A stretch of 64,000 nt of DNA from Certhia americana. Taxonomy: Eukaryota; Chordata; Aves; Passeriformes; Certhiidae. The position numbers and the translations under genes were made by a program. The stretch is from assembly GCA_018697195.1 (NCBI GenBank), contig CM031857.1, positions 65,758,607-65,822,606 on the forward strand, written 5' to 3'. The notes under the pieces are model-generated. The model saw only the letters and a program-made list of their open reading frames with translations. It had not been told where the DNA came from and searched no databases. This document shows positions 25,553-37,560 of this stretch, in pieces; the first letter of the stretch is position 1; every line of letters starts with the position of its first letter.

Positions 25553-26581
25553 CCAAACCCAAACTCTCTGAGTTTTTTTGAAATAAAACCACTGAAAATG
25601 ACAGAAAATAGAAATGAAAGAGTTAATAAACTACTATCCTCCTTGCCCATGTGTAAGATATGTCATTTTCTTCAGGCTTGTACTTTGGCCAACAGCTTTT
25701 CTCTTGCAGCAAGTTCCATGTGTCTTTCCAGGTCCCTGGGAGAAGCTGTGAGAGTTTCCCCACATCAGTACTCTGGCTGCTTGTCAGCTTCTTGGTTTCC
25801 ATGAGCAGCCATCATCCCAAGCACCCCAGAGGTTCCATCCCCATGGTGCCTCTCACTCCCTCCCTGCTAACAGCAGCACCTGGGCAAATTGTCCCAGAAC
25901 TTGCTCCCAGGTCTCCTTGCTCTTTAAACTGTATCACACAAATCCTGAGCATCCACCAAAATAAAGGAAAAAAATGCCTTCTTTTACACTGCCCTTCTTG
26001 GCTACCTCTTTAAAAGGAAGATGACATACATTGATGAAAAACTAGCCAGAAAACACATCAACCAGGTGCCATCTATCACAGGTCTCCCTATCCTCAAGTA
26101 ACTGACAATTCAGCTTTATTCCCTCTCCTGTCCTGTAGCTCACCGTGTGCCTCAAAGCTCTCTGAAAACAGGTATTGATCCAAGGCGCTGCAAGGATAGA
26201 GCCTTTTGAGCAGCTCTGTGCCATCATTTTTCCTGAGGATCTGAAAATACAGAAAGGCTGGGTCAGCTCAGACTGAGTCTGGACTTAACCTGGGCAGGTG
26301 CAGGAGTAGCAGTGTCTGCCCCGATACACCCAGGACAGTTTCTCTGAAGACTTACAGGCATGAAACATTTGCTCTCTGCAAAGGTTTATTTTTTATTGCT
26401 CAGCCACCCTCAACTAGATTAAGGGTTTTTTATTACCTTCATCAGCTTAGTATCTGTCACTTTCAATTTTACTGACTCATATTTAAGAATAATGTTAATT
26501 ATTTTAATGTGTTTGCTGTAAATCTAGCCTATGCTAAGAGCTATAATGCAAATCATTTGCAACCTGAATCTTGAATTATAA
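25553..26581. other. Noncoding DNA, no gene recognised; octamer-bearing block
   Basis: From 25.66 to 26.03 kb there is a less AT-rich patch with overlapping 68- and 117-codon plus frames that show no known domain. The stretch 26.39-26.58 kb is complex and AT-rich with an ATGCAAAT octamer (26546-26553) and AATTATTTTAAT words, and could be a conserved regulatory block. No alignment was available to test this. Confidence 0.5.
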
Positions 26582-26699
26582 TTAAAAACAAATGCTTTGT
26601 ATTGTTTGTATTTCCACAGTGCTCATAAACTACCGAGGGTTAAAAACAAATGCTTTGTATTGTTTGTATTTCCACAGTGCTCATAAACTACTGAGGGTT
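26582..26699 (+). repeat. Perfect-period 58-bp tandem duplication, two copies
   Basis: Bases 26582-26639 repeat at 26640-26697 with a period of exactly 58 and only one visible difference (C at 26633, T at 26691). Each unit carries TTGTATTTCCACAG. The near identity implies a very recent duplication, an assembly duplication, or a polymorphic two-copy array. Confidence 0.95.
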
Positions 26700-28130
26700 G
26701 GGATGTGACTGCAAAAGAATTACAAACACATAATATGGCTTCCTATGTCTAATTATTACAAAAGAAAAAAAAAAATTAACAAATGAATTGAAACTATGAC
26801 AGTTCCTGAATTGTTGTTTCAGACATCTCTTCTATCAGACATGCAACATTAAACAAAGAAAAGAGAAAACCATCAACATAAAACAGTTAATATAGATAAT
26901 TTTCCTGGTGGTTTGGTTTTTTTCCCAAATAAATATATAAAATATAAAACTAGCAAGTATTAGCATCTACTCACTTTTGGGGTGCAAGAGCACAGGCAGC
27001 AGACATTTCATAAACGTTTCAGAAAATGAAAAGCTCTTAAATTTAGGAAAAAAAATAATTCAATTCTCTTCAGATTTTCCAAAAGTATTTAATCTAGACT
27101 TGCATTTTTCACCTTAAAGTTTCAAATATAAAATATTACTCCCTGGGTTAAAAAGAGATAAAGTGACTAAAATCTGACTTCTAAAGAAAAAGATATTGCA
27201 GCCAATTTGTAGAGAGATTAATAGTGTGTGCAGTTACATCAGATCCTCAGAATAAGACAAACTAAGAACTAAACATATATCATTTGCTCACAAGCTGGAA
27301 AGTACCAGCTTTAAAATACCAGGTTAGAATGAGATACCAGTGACACCAAGTCACAAAATAGCCATAAGACAAAATATTTCCATGATGTTTTAGGGGCTGG
27401 CTTGCAGAAATGAACAGTTGGAAAAACATTCTATAAAATGTTAAACCAGAAAGAAAGACTAATCAAGAATAAATAGGTAGCTATAGGAAGGATTTTGGCA
27501 TCTGCTGAGGAATTAAATACAAGAAACTGAGAGCACAGAAGTCCTGCTTTCCCTACTTGTGGTGTCATCCAGCTGAGAACCTCACAGCTATGGCTTGGTC
27601 CAGAACTCTGGGGCTTGGTGTTATCACTTTTTTCACAAATTTTGATTTAAGGCTCATTTTCAGTGATGCACAAGGAATCACAACTGGGCCCTTCTCTTCC
27701 ACATCTGTTTGTAGTGTTTCAGTCTCCACCTCTTAGACTACAGAGAAGTGACCTGACTTACTGCCTTGAGGTAAGTTTATGTGATAAATCAAAACAAAGA
27801 CCCTGATCCTCAATATTTGTACCAGGAAAATAGAAAGTAAGTAGCACTTTGATATGTAGAGCAATAAAATAGTGTTTTTCTATTTGTCACATTTACCAAG
27901 GGACATATTTATGGGTTGGACATCTGTACCACTGTATTATCATTCCCAAGCCTGTGTGATCTGTTGAGTTGGGAACCATATAACAAGGAATTTCAGATTT
28001 CACTGCTCTTAGAAAAGTCTTTTAAAATGTTCTTCTATACAGAGACAGTCATGTGTATGACACCATGTATAGATGTGCATCTCAAGAAGCTCTAATCTCT
28101 AGACTTTTATTGTCTAAGAAAGTAGTTAAT
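26700..28130. other. Noncoding DNA, no gene recognised
   Basis: AT-rich, with no open frame above about 60 codons on either strand and no recognised repeat. A short A-run lies at 26.76 kb. Confidence 0.65.
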
Positions 28131-28131
28131 A

Positions 28132-28167
28132 ATGGAAAAAGGTAGTTAATAATGGAAAGAGTTTATT
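28132..28167 (+). repeat. Dispersed 32-bp repeat, copy 1, with partial tandem copy
   Basis: GTAGTTAATAATGGAAA occurs at 28132 and again at 28142. The second occurrence begins a stretch (28136-28167) identical over 32 bp to 34632-34663. The next base differs and four more bases then match. Flanks outside this core do not match. The family is not recognised. Confidence 0.85.
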
Positions 28168-30319
28168 TCTTATCCACTAATTAGTCATAAATCACATTAC
28201 TTTTGGCAAAAAGTTGCTTGAAAATAATTTAATCTTCTTTTGAAACTACTGTATAGCTTAATTTTCCATCCTGTACTTTACAGCCCTAAATCTGGAAGAC
28301 AATTCCTACCTCACTTTTATATATCTTGGAGAAAGAAATATCAAGAAAATGCCTGTGACAGTGTCCCCAAACAGAGAGGTTCTCAGAGCAACTCACTTGA
28401 TCCAGAATTTCCGACAATGGGACCTCAGAGGTAAGCTCTTGTCCTCAGAGGTAAACTCACTGCCTGAAGAGTGAAGGGGAAGAACAGGCAGGATATCGTG
28501 TTGAACTAATTTTGTGAGTTTGGTGCCAGATTTAGTATATTGATGTGGTCCATAGTGTTTTTCCATGCCAGGCTGGTAACAATGCCAGTGTTCACTTTCA
28601 CAAATATAGAAGTTTCAGGTGGATAGTCAATAGAGGTTGCTGCTGGTAAATCCTGTTTGAACAAGGTACTGACATCAAATACTTTCTTGTCATCCTGATA
28701 AAGATGGGGGACACTTGATATGCAAGCCTGAATCTCCCCAAATGCAGGCTAACTAGCACATTACCTTGTCCTTTACAGCCCTACCACACAGGAGAAGTGT
28801 TTTTGACAGGGAAACCCTACCAAGTCTGGTAGTTTTCCTTGTGGCAAAAATCTGCAGTGACCTCACTAAATCTGCTGTCTTGTCTAACCAATCTCATGCT
28901 GCAGAACAGTCAAGGTCAGTCACTGTGTCCTGGAAGAAGCCTTAGAAGAGAAGGAATAACCTCTCTTTCCTCATTCCTTCCTCCTCTATTCCCTTTCCTG
29001 TTTTCACTCCTCATGAGTACTGGGGTATACATGATTTCTTACTTCCACTGTGCAGCAGAGTCTCCTTTTTTTTCTTTATCACACAATCAATCAGCCTGTG
29101 AAAATAATTCTGTTTCTAGACCAACACAAAATTACTAGAGTAATTAATCTTGTTTCAAATTCTGGCCATCTGTACAGAATCTCAAAAGACAGGTGCTTAA
29201 AATTATCTTTGAGAATACCTGTGGCAAAAATACTGATCATCCAGCTATTTGCATACCTACCACATTAAACACAGAGAGAGAGAGCTTTGAAAATTTTGGC
29301 ATAGATTTCAATGCTCTCTGAAATAATCGTAGATAAATTGCATTCTGCCTGTGCTTCAAAACCCCACTTCAAACACTTGTGCCAGCAAAATGCTGCCATT
29401 TTATTTCTGAGCAAACAGTGGATCACCTGCTGAGTCCAATGTTAGGTCTAAAGTTTTCTGTCATTTAAAAGCAGTCTTCTGACTTAAATATAAAATCAGT
29501 GGCTTACACAGTGAATCATTATAAATCTCTTGCAAGCTTTTAAATCAATCAGTCAAGCTTAGAAAGCAGTGATTTGAAGAATCATAGCTCTGAGGCTTTG
29601 GGGCCTTTTTGTACAAGAGTAATAAAAGTAAACCATTTTGTAGCTTTTACATTTAGTGGTTAGTTTGCTTTTTACATCCCAAGGACTACCCAGGTTTGAC
29701 TAAGTAGGTTTACCACAGAATTTGAGGAAAAAAATCAATTATTTGATATTTATAAACCATAAAAGAGAGACTAACACACAGAAAAATAATTTTTGTTCTG
29801 CTTAAACATAAAACTTGATCTAAAATGATCCTTTATGCAGAAGATCTGTTATATTCTGGCTGATCATTAAGACTGAAAGTCCTAAATGTTTTTCAGTGCA
29901 AGGCTAGACAACTAATTACTACGCTGGTGGCAAAAGTACTGTCACCTAGAATTAAGGATGTTTAGCACTTTCCAAAGATACAACATTGTTTCCAGATGCT
30001 CTAAACTTCAGAAAAGCTGAATTATGAAGTTGTCATTTTCTACGCCTCTGCCTGGGTATAGCATATTTGTCAGAGAGAAGCAGAAATACAGCAAGGGAAT
30101 TTAGGAATTTTTCTGAATAAGAAGAGAAAATTTTGTATTGATGGAAACTGTATTAGACTTCATACAGCTTCCACAAATTTTCCCATTTGTCTAAGGACCA
30201 TTGGACATTAATTGTGCGTTTTAGTAACAATCATAACTCCTAAGTGTTGGATGAAAAATGTATCTTTGTGACAAAAGGTGGATACAATGTTTTATTTGCT
30301 CTGTCTCTTCTTATTTTTA
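28168..30319. other. Noncoding DNA, no gene recognised
   Basis: AT-rich sequence with frames of up to about 99 codons (28839-29138), none recognisable. Near 28.43 kb the phrase CTCAGAGGTAA occurs twice within about 20 bp and resembles a donor site, but no exon could be defined around it. Confidence 0.6.
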
Positions 30320-30418
30320 TGTTTGCTTAAACATATATATTTATGGGTGTCTATATATATGCATGTGTGTATGATAGGCAAATACATATATACAAATAAT
30401 ATTGATGTATGTGTGTGC
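30320..30418 (+). repeat. TA/TG-rich degenerate microsatellite
   Basis: Repeated ATATATAT, GTGTGTATG and ACATATATAC segments interrupted by unique bases, ending GATGTATGTGTGTGC. It is an old, degraded alternating purine-pyrimidine repeat. Confidence 0.75.
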
Positions 30419-30419
30419 T

Positions 30420-33400
30420 TCTTTTTCTTTTGTACTGCTACAAAACTTGTGCCCTAAGCATTAGAAAGAAAGGCTGCCTGTTCACTTTTTTCTGTCATCT
30501 CCACTCTGGCAGAGGTGAACCTTCTGAAAAGAGAGGGCTACATCTTTCCTGAGAATGAGTTTTCTTTCCAGGGAAGTTTTGGAAGCAGTTAAAGGTGGGA
30601 AGACGGATATAGTCAGAGTGGGCTGGAATGCTAAGGAGCAAAGGAGCTGGTTGCAGTGGGAAGGGTGAGGGAAGCCAGATCCAAACTTTAGGGCTGACAG
30701 AAAGCAAGTTATTTTTCATGGCCAGAGGGGTGGCATGGAGTCTGTGTATCTTTATGAGGAAAATAATCTTGCCAATCTGGAAAGCCGTGATGGAGAAAAC
30801 TAAGACTCAACCCAGAAAGACATAACATGGAGCATGATAGTAATTTCTTTTACTTTAAATGGTGCCACTGAACTAACTAAGGACAGATTTATATTGGGGA
30901 GCTGTTATTATCTATTTTAACTAAACCAAGCTTTACCGACTAGAAGCCCAAAGGTGCATCCTTGTGCACTTACTATGCTGCGGCCTCACCACAAGGATCC
31001 ATCTGATCCAGGTCTTGTTGACCTTCACATCCAAAGGCTGGAGATTTTGCTGTGGTCTGGGATCTGCATCTGTCCCTCAGCTGCTGGCACAGCTATAGAT
31101 TTCTCAATTTAGGTGCCCAGCTGGCTCTCCGTAATACAAAAGAAGGAAGAGAGAGACTTTTGGGATCTGTGAGTCATTTTCCTCTGCTCAGCAACACAAA
31201 TATCCCACATATCCATATCTCTCACAGATATGTCTCAGGAGGGAGAGAGACACCAAGAACAAAAAATCACAGACAATTGTTTAGTATTTGCTGTGATTTT
31301 TTCCTGATGTGGTATTTGTGATGATGTGAGGAAACCACTACAGTGCAAGAGAAGCCACAAACAATGAGCGCAGTATTCCATCCATTTGAGTCATCTGCCT
31401 TTGATAACATCTACCACTGGTTAAATCACGACATAAACTCAATAAAAGAAAGCAACAAAATTTCCTCTGGAAAAGACATTTTCCCACCATCTCTGACAAC
31501 TTGTATGTGTTTAAACTATAAAATGGGTAGAGGCAGACACTTTAAAATTATTTTTTCAAACTCAATGGAGCACGTAGTCATTTTGTACAACTATGCTTTT
31601 AAGTTATATTCTTTCAACAAATACCAGGTGCTTGGCTCCTGCCTATTCTTAAGGTATGTGTTTAACATATTGATTATGCCTTGTATAAATGAACATTTCC
31701 TTTGGTCCATTTTACTCAACTGCATGGAGAGCTGCTTCGTCCTTGTGCAGTGCAAGTCAAAGGATCAGCCAGCCCCTCACCTGAATTTCTCCTGGCTTCA
31801 GTAAGACTGAGAAGTGCTCAGTCCCCTTGAAAACAAAAAGGCTAATTATGTGACTTCTTGTGGACTTAGGGGCCCAAACTTACACATTATATGTTAAACC
31901 AATTCTGCAGTTAAGAATAACCCATGATTTTCTTTCGCAATGATTGGCCCCCTCCTGTTTTCACATCACAGCCAGAAGCTAGTATTGCTATTGTCAAAAT
32001 ATTGCTTAAGTTATGCATGAAATTCATCATGCAAGCAATATAAAACTTATTTTTTTACATAATGGCTCATAATGTGTATAATTGATGGAAAGAATATCTC
32101 TAAATTTGGCCATCTTCAGATCAGGCCTAACTTTCATTTTGTTTCTAACATACACTTTGTTCCAGCAAATTTTGCTTGCAATTCCCTGAGCTTTGTGCCT
32201 TTCTGCCTATGGTACTGCATTAACATACCTTTATTGAATTATATTTCTCATTCATGTTAACCGAAAAAAATTAAGAGCTTGCAGCAAGCTAAATTCAGGT
32301 AGATATAACATCATAGCAGCAGTGTTTGAATAGAAACATGAATCAGGTAATAAATAGCTCTCTTTGATCATTGTTTTTAAAATCTCTTGAACCATACTTT
32401 GATTAGTTCTATTTAATATTTAACATCTGGTTAGTCAATTTCAATCTGCAATGAGCGCTGCTGGAAAAATTCTATGCTGACTAAATACATTTATAATACT
32501 ACAAAGCTGACATGTAATTGATTTTAGTTCCCATAAAAGGATTATGTTAACATTTCTTAATCCATATATTAGGGTTTCGTGAAGTCCAGTGAATTCACAC
32601 TAGGGATACTAAGTGTTTATTCCTTATCAATATTTTATGTAAAAATGATAGGACTATATTTTAGCCTAAGCACTGTTTGCTAGCTTTTCCTCTGGAAAAA
32701 AAGCTAAAATGCAGAAAATTGCTGCTATAGCATTGGTGCAGTAAAGGACTATTTGGTGTTTTCTGGTTTTATATTAGCCCAACAAAATCCTACTGCACAG
32801 AAATCTAGCATAGAAGTGAACTACCAAAGATTGGTTTTCCCTCTGCTAAAGGAGTATGATGGATGTTTGGGTTTTTCAAATTTTCATAATTGAACAAAAA
32901 GTTTGAAATTCTCACCTTAGGCTTTTGATATAGTAAACATAACATTTCAGTTCAATGTGATTATAAGAAGCCATGAAAATGGCCAGTAGCTGCTGCTGGC
33001 TGTACCCAGTTGCCCAGGTAAACTCAGGAAATCTGGTAACCATGTTTATCTCCAGTCTAACAGAATAAATACTTTATTAATAGCAAATTTAATGTCCTCA
33101 TGTGTCTCAAAAAATACAGAATTCTTAAATACAAAGTTGAAGTCTTCGCCTGTCTGAGGAGAGTTTATTTTATAAAAAATTCCCTATTTAGCTGATGAGG
33201 ATTGCGCGCATTGCTGTTCAAAATCATAACTAGATGTATGAGATCAGGGAGTGCTGACTCCATCTCCTCTTTTGCCACGGTAAACCCATCCCTAATCTAG
33301 AACAGTAAATCAAAAAGGGCTTAATCCAAATATTGGTTCTAAAGTGAGGGCCACTTTAGGACCATCCCACGATATCCATCCCACTGCATAATATTGGGTC

Positions 33401-34630
33401 AGGACCCAATACTTTGCTTCAAGGCCAAGTTTCAAAGACCATTTAATGTTCACCCCTTCACAAGAAATTATCTTAGAGAGAGGTAGTTGATGTGGTCTAA
33501 TTTAGAGGGGGGACAACAGTATGTTAACCACAGTAGCATCCACACAATTTTCAAGACTGATGCTCATTTATTATTCTCTTACATGAAATTCACATTTGCA
33601 TCTCCTGCAATACTAAATAAATCACAGCAGCTTAAAATCGCTGATAAAAATTAGAAACACTTTTGCCATTTCCAGGAAAAAATGGAACTGCATACAGTGT
33701 TTTTTCTCCTTACACCAGTTGTACCGCAGTGAATCTGGATTTCCATTTCTCATAAATTATTCCATTATATTTTCCTAGCTATTCCTTCAGATTAAGACTA
33801 TCTTACACAAAGAAGTGTTATAAATTGTGATTTAGTGAAGAGAAACCTGAATTTTTTAACTGTGACTCCCTGAGTTGTGAACCAAGATCTCTGTTCAGGC
33901 AAGGAGGTACCTTTGACCCTCAAAAGCAAGGGAGCCTAGATAACTTTAGTAGCATGTACACATAAACTTTCAAGCACCAGATAGTGGCCATGTGCCTCCT
34001 TCTCTAGGATTTAAACATCTGCTTTCCACCAAGGCCCTTCAAAAAGCAATAGATTTTTTTTTAATCTTGCACCTCACCCTGTGTGTTCCTCACAGGGAAA
34101 AAACAGGCAATGGCTTGCAATCAAGAAATGAATTTCTGAGGCAGAAAATTACTAAGCAATAAGGACAATCTAGAAATTAGTGCTTCTCACAATCATAGAT
34201 CCTATTTTATGTTTCCATAAATTATTCTTCTCTGTTCTTTTATCTTCACAAGAATACAGATTTACAGCTCAATAGTAATATTTATATGAACTAGTAGGCA
34301 ACTGCACTTTAAACCACTTGTTGATGTAAGTCTTCACCTCAAAATACTCACATCAATAAAAAAGGCAAGACTTTCACTTTGGTTTGCCCAGGGCACCCAG
34401 AAATTCCCTCTGCTTAACACATAAGCAACAATTCACATGTTTGGGCCATACATATGAATGAGTGTTGTACAGGGAAAAGACCAAAATGTCCATTCCATTA
34501 TGCCATCTGTTGGCTGTAACCCAACACAAGAGCTATTATGCATGATACACAAAATTTACATTATTTGCACTATTAAGAACACTTGGGCAACACTGAGGCA
34601 TTTGTTTTGGAATTAGGACCCTTCAGCCCT
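30420..34630. other. Noncoding DNA, no gene recognised
   Basis: Includes the longest open frame of the window, 153 codons at 31343-31804. Its product is AT-driven (rich in Phe, Ile, Leu, Asn, Cys), has no recognisable domain and lacks supporting splice or promoter signals, so it is not called as a gene. A 20-bp palindrome with a two-base spacer lies at 33392-33411. GCGCGC at about 33.20 kb is notable in this CpG-poor setting. Confidence 0.6.
33392..33411. repeat. Short perfect inverted repeat, 9-bp arms
   Basis: TATTGGGTC, two bases AG, then GACCCAATA. The arms pair perfectly. It could be a dyad-symmetric protein site or a chance palindrome; nothing nearby decides this. Confidence 0.8.
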
Positions 34631-34631
34631 G

Positions 34632-34663
34632 AAAAAGGTAGTTAATAATGGAAAGAGTTTATT
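34632..34663 (+). repeat. Dispersed 32-bp repeat, copy 2
   Basis: Identical over 32 bp to 28136-28167, about 6.5 kb upstream and in the same orientation. It starts AAAAAGGTAGTTAATAATGG. The surrounding sequence is otherwise unrelated. Confidence 0.85.
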
Positions 34664-37170
34664 CCTTAGCAGCAATACTACATTGCTAGCTCTGAACACT
34701 CCTTTTTCTAAGTTAACATATGGTACATAAATGATATATGACTTCGGGGTATATTTCCATGAAAAAAAACTATTCCGGCCTCTGTTCTACCTTGAAACAT
34801 CGTCTCATTATAAAATTAGAGAATCAAAATATAAATATATGATTAAATGTCTCTGTACATTGTTCTCTTACTAGTGTTACCCTTTCAAGTCCTTAGTATA
34901 AGGTATGGACAAATTTCTATTGTTTCTACTGAACTCCTCCAAATATCCAGTCAACAGATCCGGTGTGGTCGCTGTGTAAAGTACCCAAGCTCAATGCAAA
35001 AACTCCTTCACCCACTTGTGCAGAAAAAGAGCCCCTGAACTGAAAGAAAACTCCTAGGAGGGATATTTTAATCCTAAGTAAGTGGTCAGGTAAGTGCCTG
35101 CAGAAGCGAGAGGACAGATAGCATATTTGGTATGCTAATAGAAACCTATTTACTGGAGGAAGTGACAAAAACATCAATCAAATCAGAAAGGGCTATTAAG
35201 AAACGTTAACTCCCTTTCATATGAGCAATGATTTCCATTGGGAAGTAAATAAATATTCATGACAGGGAGCAGTGACAGAAATTTCACCAAAATTACACTC
35301 TGGCAAGGTTTCCACACTAGACAAATCTTTAGGAGAGGCAGTTGGCCTGCATGTTGGAAGGGTATTGAGTATTTAAAGAACCACACACAAGTCCCAGGAT
35401 CTCTGTTTCTGTATTCTCTTTTCCTTCCTTGGAAATCTGCCATAGATATTGTATTTCAATATTGCCCAGTAAGTCATGCAAATCTGAGATTTTTAAGGAT
35501 TTAAAGACCACTTTAAAATCATTAGAATCCCCCACCTCCTCATACTTGTTTTGGCACCTTCTCAAAAATATTTTTTTATTTTTCTAAATATAAAAAGTCT
35601 TTCAGAAACTAATAGTAGATCCTGTTATCTCATACTATTTGAAAACAATGTTTGAGACAAAATCCATTTGAAAACAAGATTTCCATCAGTTCACGAGCTT
35701 TTTATGCAGATAGTTCTGTCTACAGAGCTCTAAATTTACCAACAATACAAAGTAATAAAAGGTTATTATGCATTTACATATCCCATAACCAGACTGGAAA
35801 ACAAGTGCCTGGTGGCTTTTCCTATATTTCTGTAAGAAAGAAAAAAATCTTTGACTCATATTTTCTTTTCTTTAGACTGGCACATGGGAAGGCAAATTCT
35901 AGCTTGGTATATCCCTTTTCCACCTGTTCAGAAAAGGAATACTTTTGTTCTTTTCTAAAAAAAAAATCAATGCAAGTTAATAAATATAACAGCTCACGTT
36001 GCATTAGTGCATTAGTAATGTAGCCTGAAATGAAATAACCTACTTACAAATATGGCAGCCTTCCATGCCAAGTTTCAGCCTGGAGCAAATTTTTATGGTT
36101 AAGTTATGAACCTCTAAAATGATGACATGTCCTTAATACACAATCTTAAATATCTCCATCTTTACAATTTACTCCCTTTTTTTTTGGTATCAATTAAGGG
36201 ATATTTTTCAAATGTCTTTGCAGATTGGTTTCTTGCAGGGAGCTAGCTGGTAAGAATAAATGCTTATGCCTTGTCTCAGTGAATGGAAGAGGTTTTTGCA
36301 TAGAAAAGCAGAATATTTTGCCTGCAATCTTAAGTGGAAAGAGGAAAAGGATACCCTGGCTCATTTCCTTAAAAGCCATCTCCTTTATCAGGATTGCATG
36401 TCAAAGTCACAGGAGGAAAAGATTTCTTCACTTCTTTCTTCTGAGAGAGCTAGCAATTTGAGGAATAAAGATATTTTTTTTTCTGTGAAGATTCTCTGAT
36501 CCTGTAAAAGGGTCTGGGCGATGTTTAATTTTGTACTTTTTTCCTTCCTAGATGCATTGTAAGGGTTCAGATTTAAATGTCTAAGACTGGTGCCTAAAAG
36601 GCAAAAATATTTGTAAAATTTACCTGTAGAATTTCTTTTCAGCTTGCTGCTGGTATATAACAAAGGTCAGGGAGTCAAAGAAGGCAGAAGTAGGATTAAG
36701 GAAAAAGGTGGTGATTTTTATAGACTAAAGGAAAAAAGATTTAACATCAAGGGTGCAACACCATTTAGTCATTCAAGGTAGGCACCAAAAGTAACCTTGA
36801 AATGCCACATAAAAAGCTTACAGACATGATAGGTATGATAGAAAAAATTATGGAAAGCCCAAGCTGGTTTTGCAGTGGGAGACTAAGCAGAAAACCCAGG
36901 CTTCCTCATGTGACAGCAGTCTCCTGCTCAAGCAGCTAAATTTTTGCTTGCACAGTAGGATTTAGTCGGAAATCAGATCTTCCATATGCCAGTGTCTATG
37001 CTTAGATTCTCCTCCTAAGTGAGGAGATTGATTCAGCTCAGTCTAAATGTCAATATTCAATACCATTTGAACTGTCTCTGTGTTGGAAGATCCAGATGCT
37101 CTTCCAGAGGTGCTCATGGCTCCCTTGGGTCCCATGTCACATTTGCCAGCTCTATGTTCATACCAAGGAT
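34664..37170. other. Noncoding DNA, no gene recognised
   Basis: AT-rich with many overlapping frames of 60-123 codons on both strands between 34.8 and 36.7 kb. Mutual overlap, AT-driven composition and absence of motifs argue against genes. Confidence 0.6.
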
Positions 37171-37179
37171 GTCTTAAAT

Positions 37180-37560
37180 GGCATGAGATAAGCTCTCTGT
37201 AGAGTCAGTATAGATGTACCCTATGGAAACTGAAGAGCCATTTGGTTTGCTCTAAAATAGACATGTTAAGTGAAATTCAGTTTCCTAAAGAAAGGCACTT
37301 GTGGCCATTTCAGAGGTTTTTATGGATAAGAGATATCCTCACAGGGCTGCTAGATATGGCACACAACTTTTGGGAGACCTGTAGCCTCCCAGGGCAGCAA
37401 CTAGAATTTGATTGAATACCTCACAGTATCTGCTACAACAACATAAAACTACTTTCAGGCATGAATCTCATCATAAGCCTTTGAGTCAGTGGCAGCCTAG
37501 ACACTGTACCCTATGGACACCAAAGGCATTCCTTAGCTGCTCACTCACAGGCACCCTTTT
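37180..37560 (+). repeat. Possible diverged internal repeat
   Basis: GTACCCTATGGAAACTGAAG (about 37.21 kb) and GTACCCTATGGACACCAAAG (about 37.51 kb) are similar, and each is preceded by a GAGTCAGT phrase. The spacing is close to 290 bp. This may be an old tandem duplication or two parts of an unrecognised interspersed repeat. Confidence 0.35.

Noticed and set aside
31343..31804. 153-codon plus-strand open frame, the longest in the window
   Set aside because: AT-driven composition, no domain or motif, no promoter, splice or polyadenylation context; frames of this length occur by chance in 64 kb of AT-rich DNA.
35652..36023. 123-codon plus frame with an overlapping minus-strand frame
   Set aside because: Overlapping frames on both strands and Lys/Phe-rich runs from A/T tracts indicate chance.
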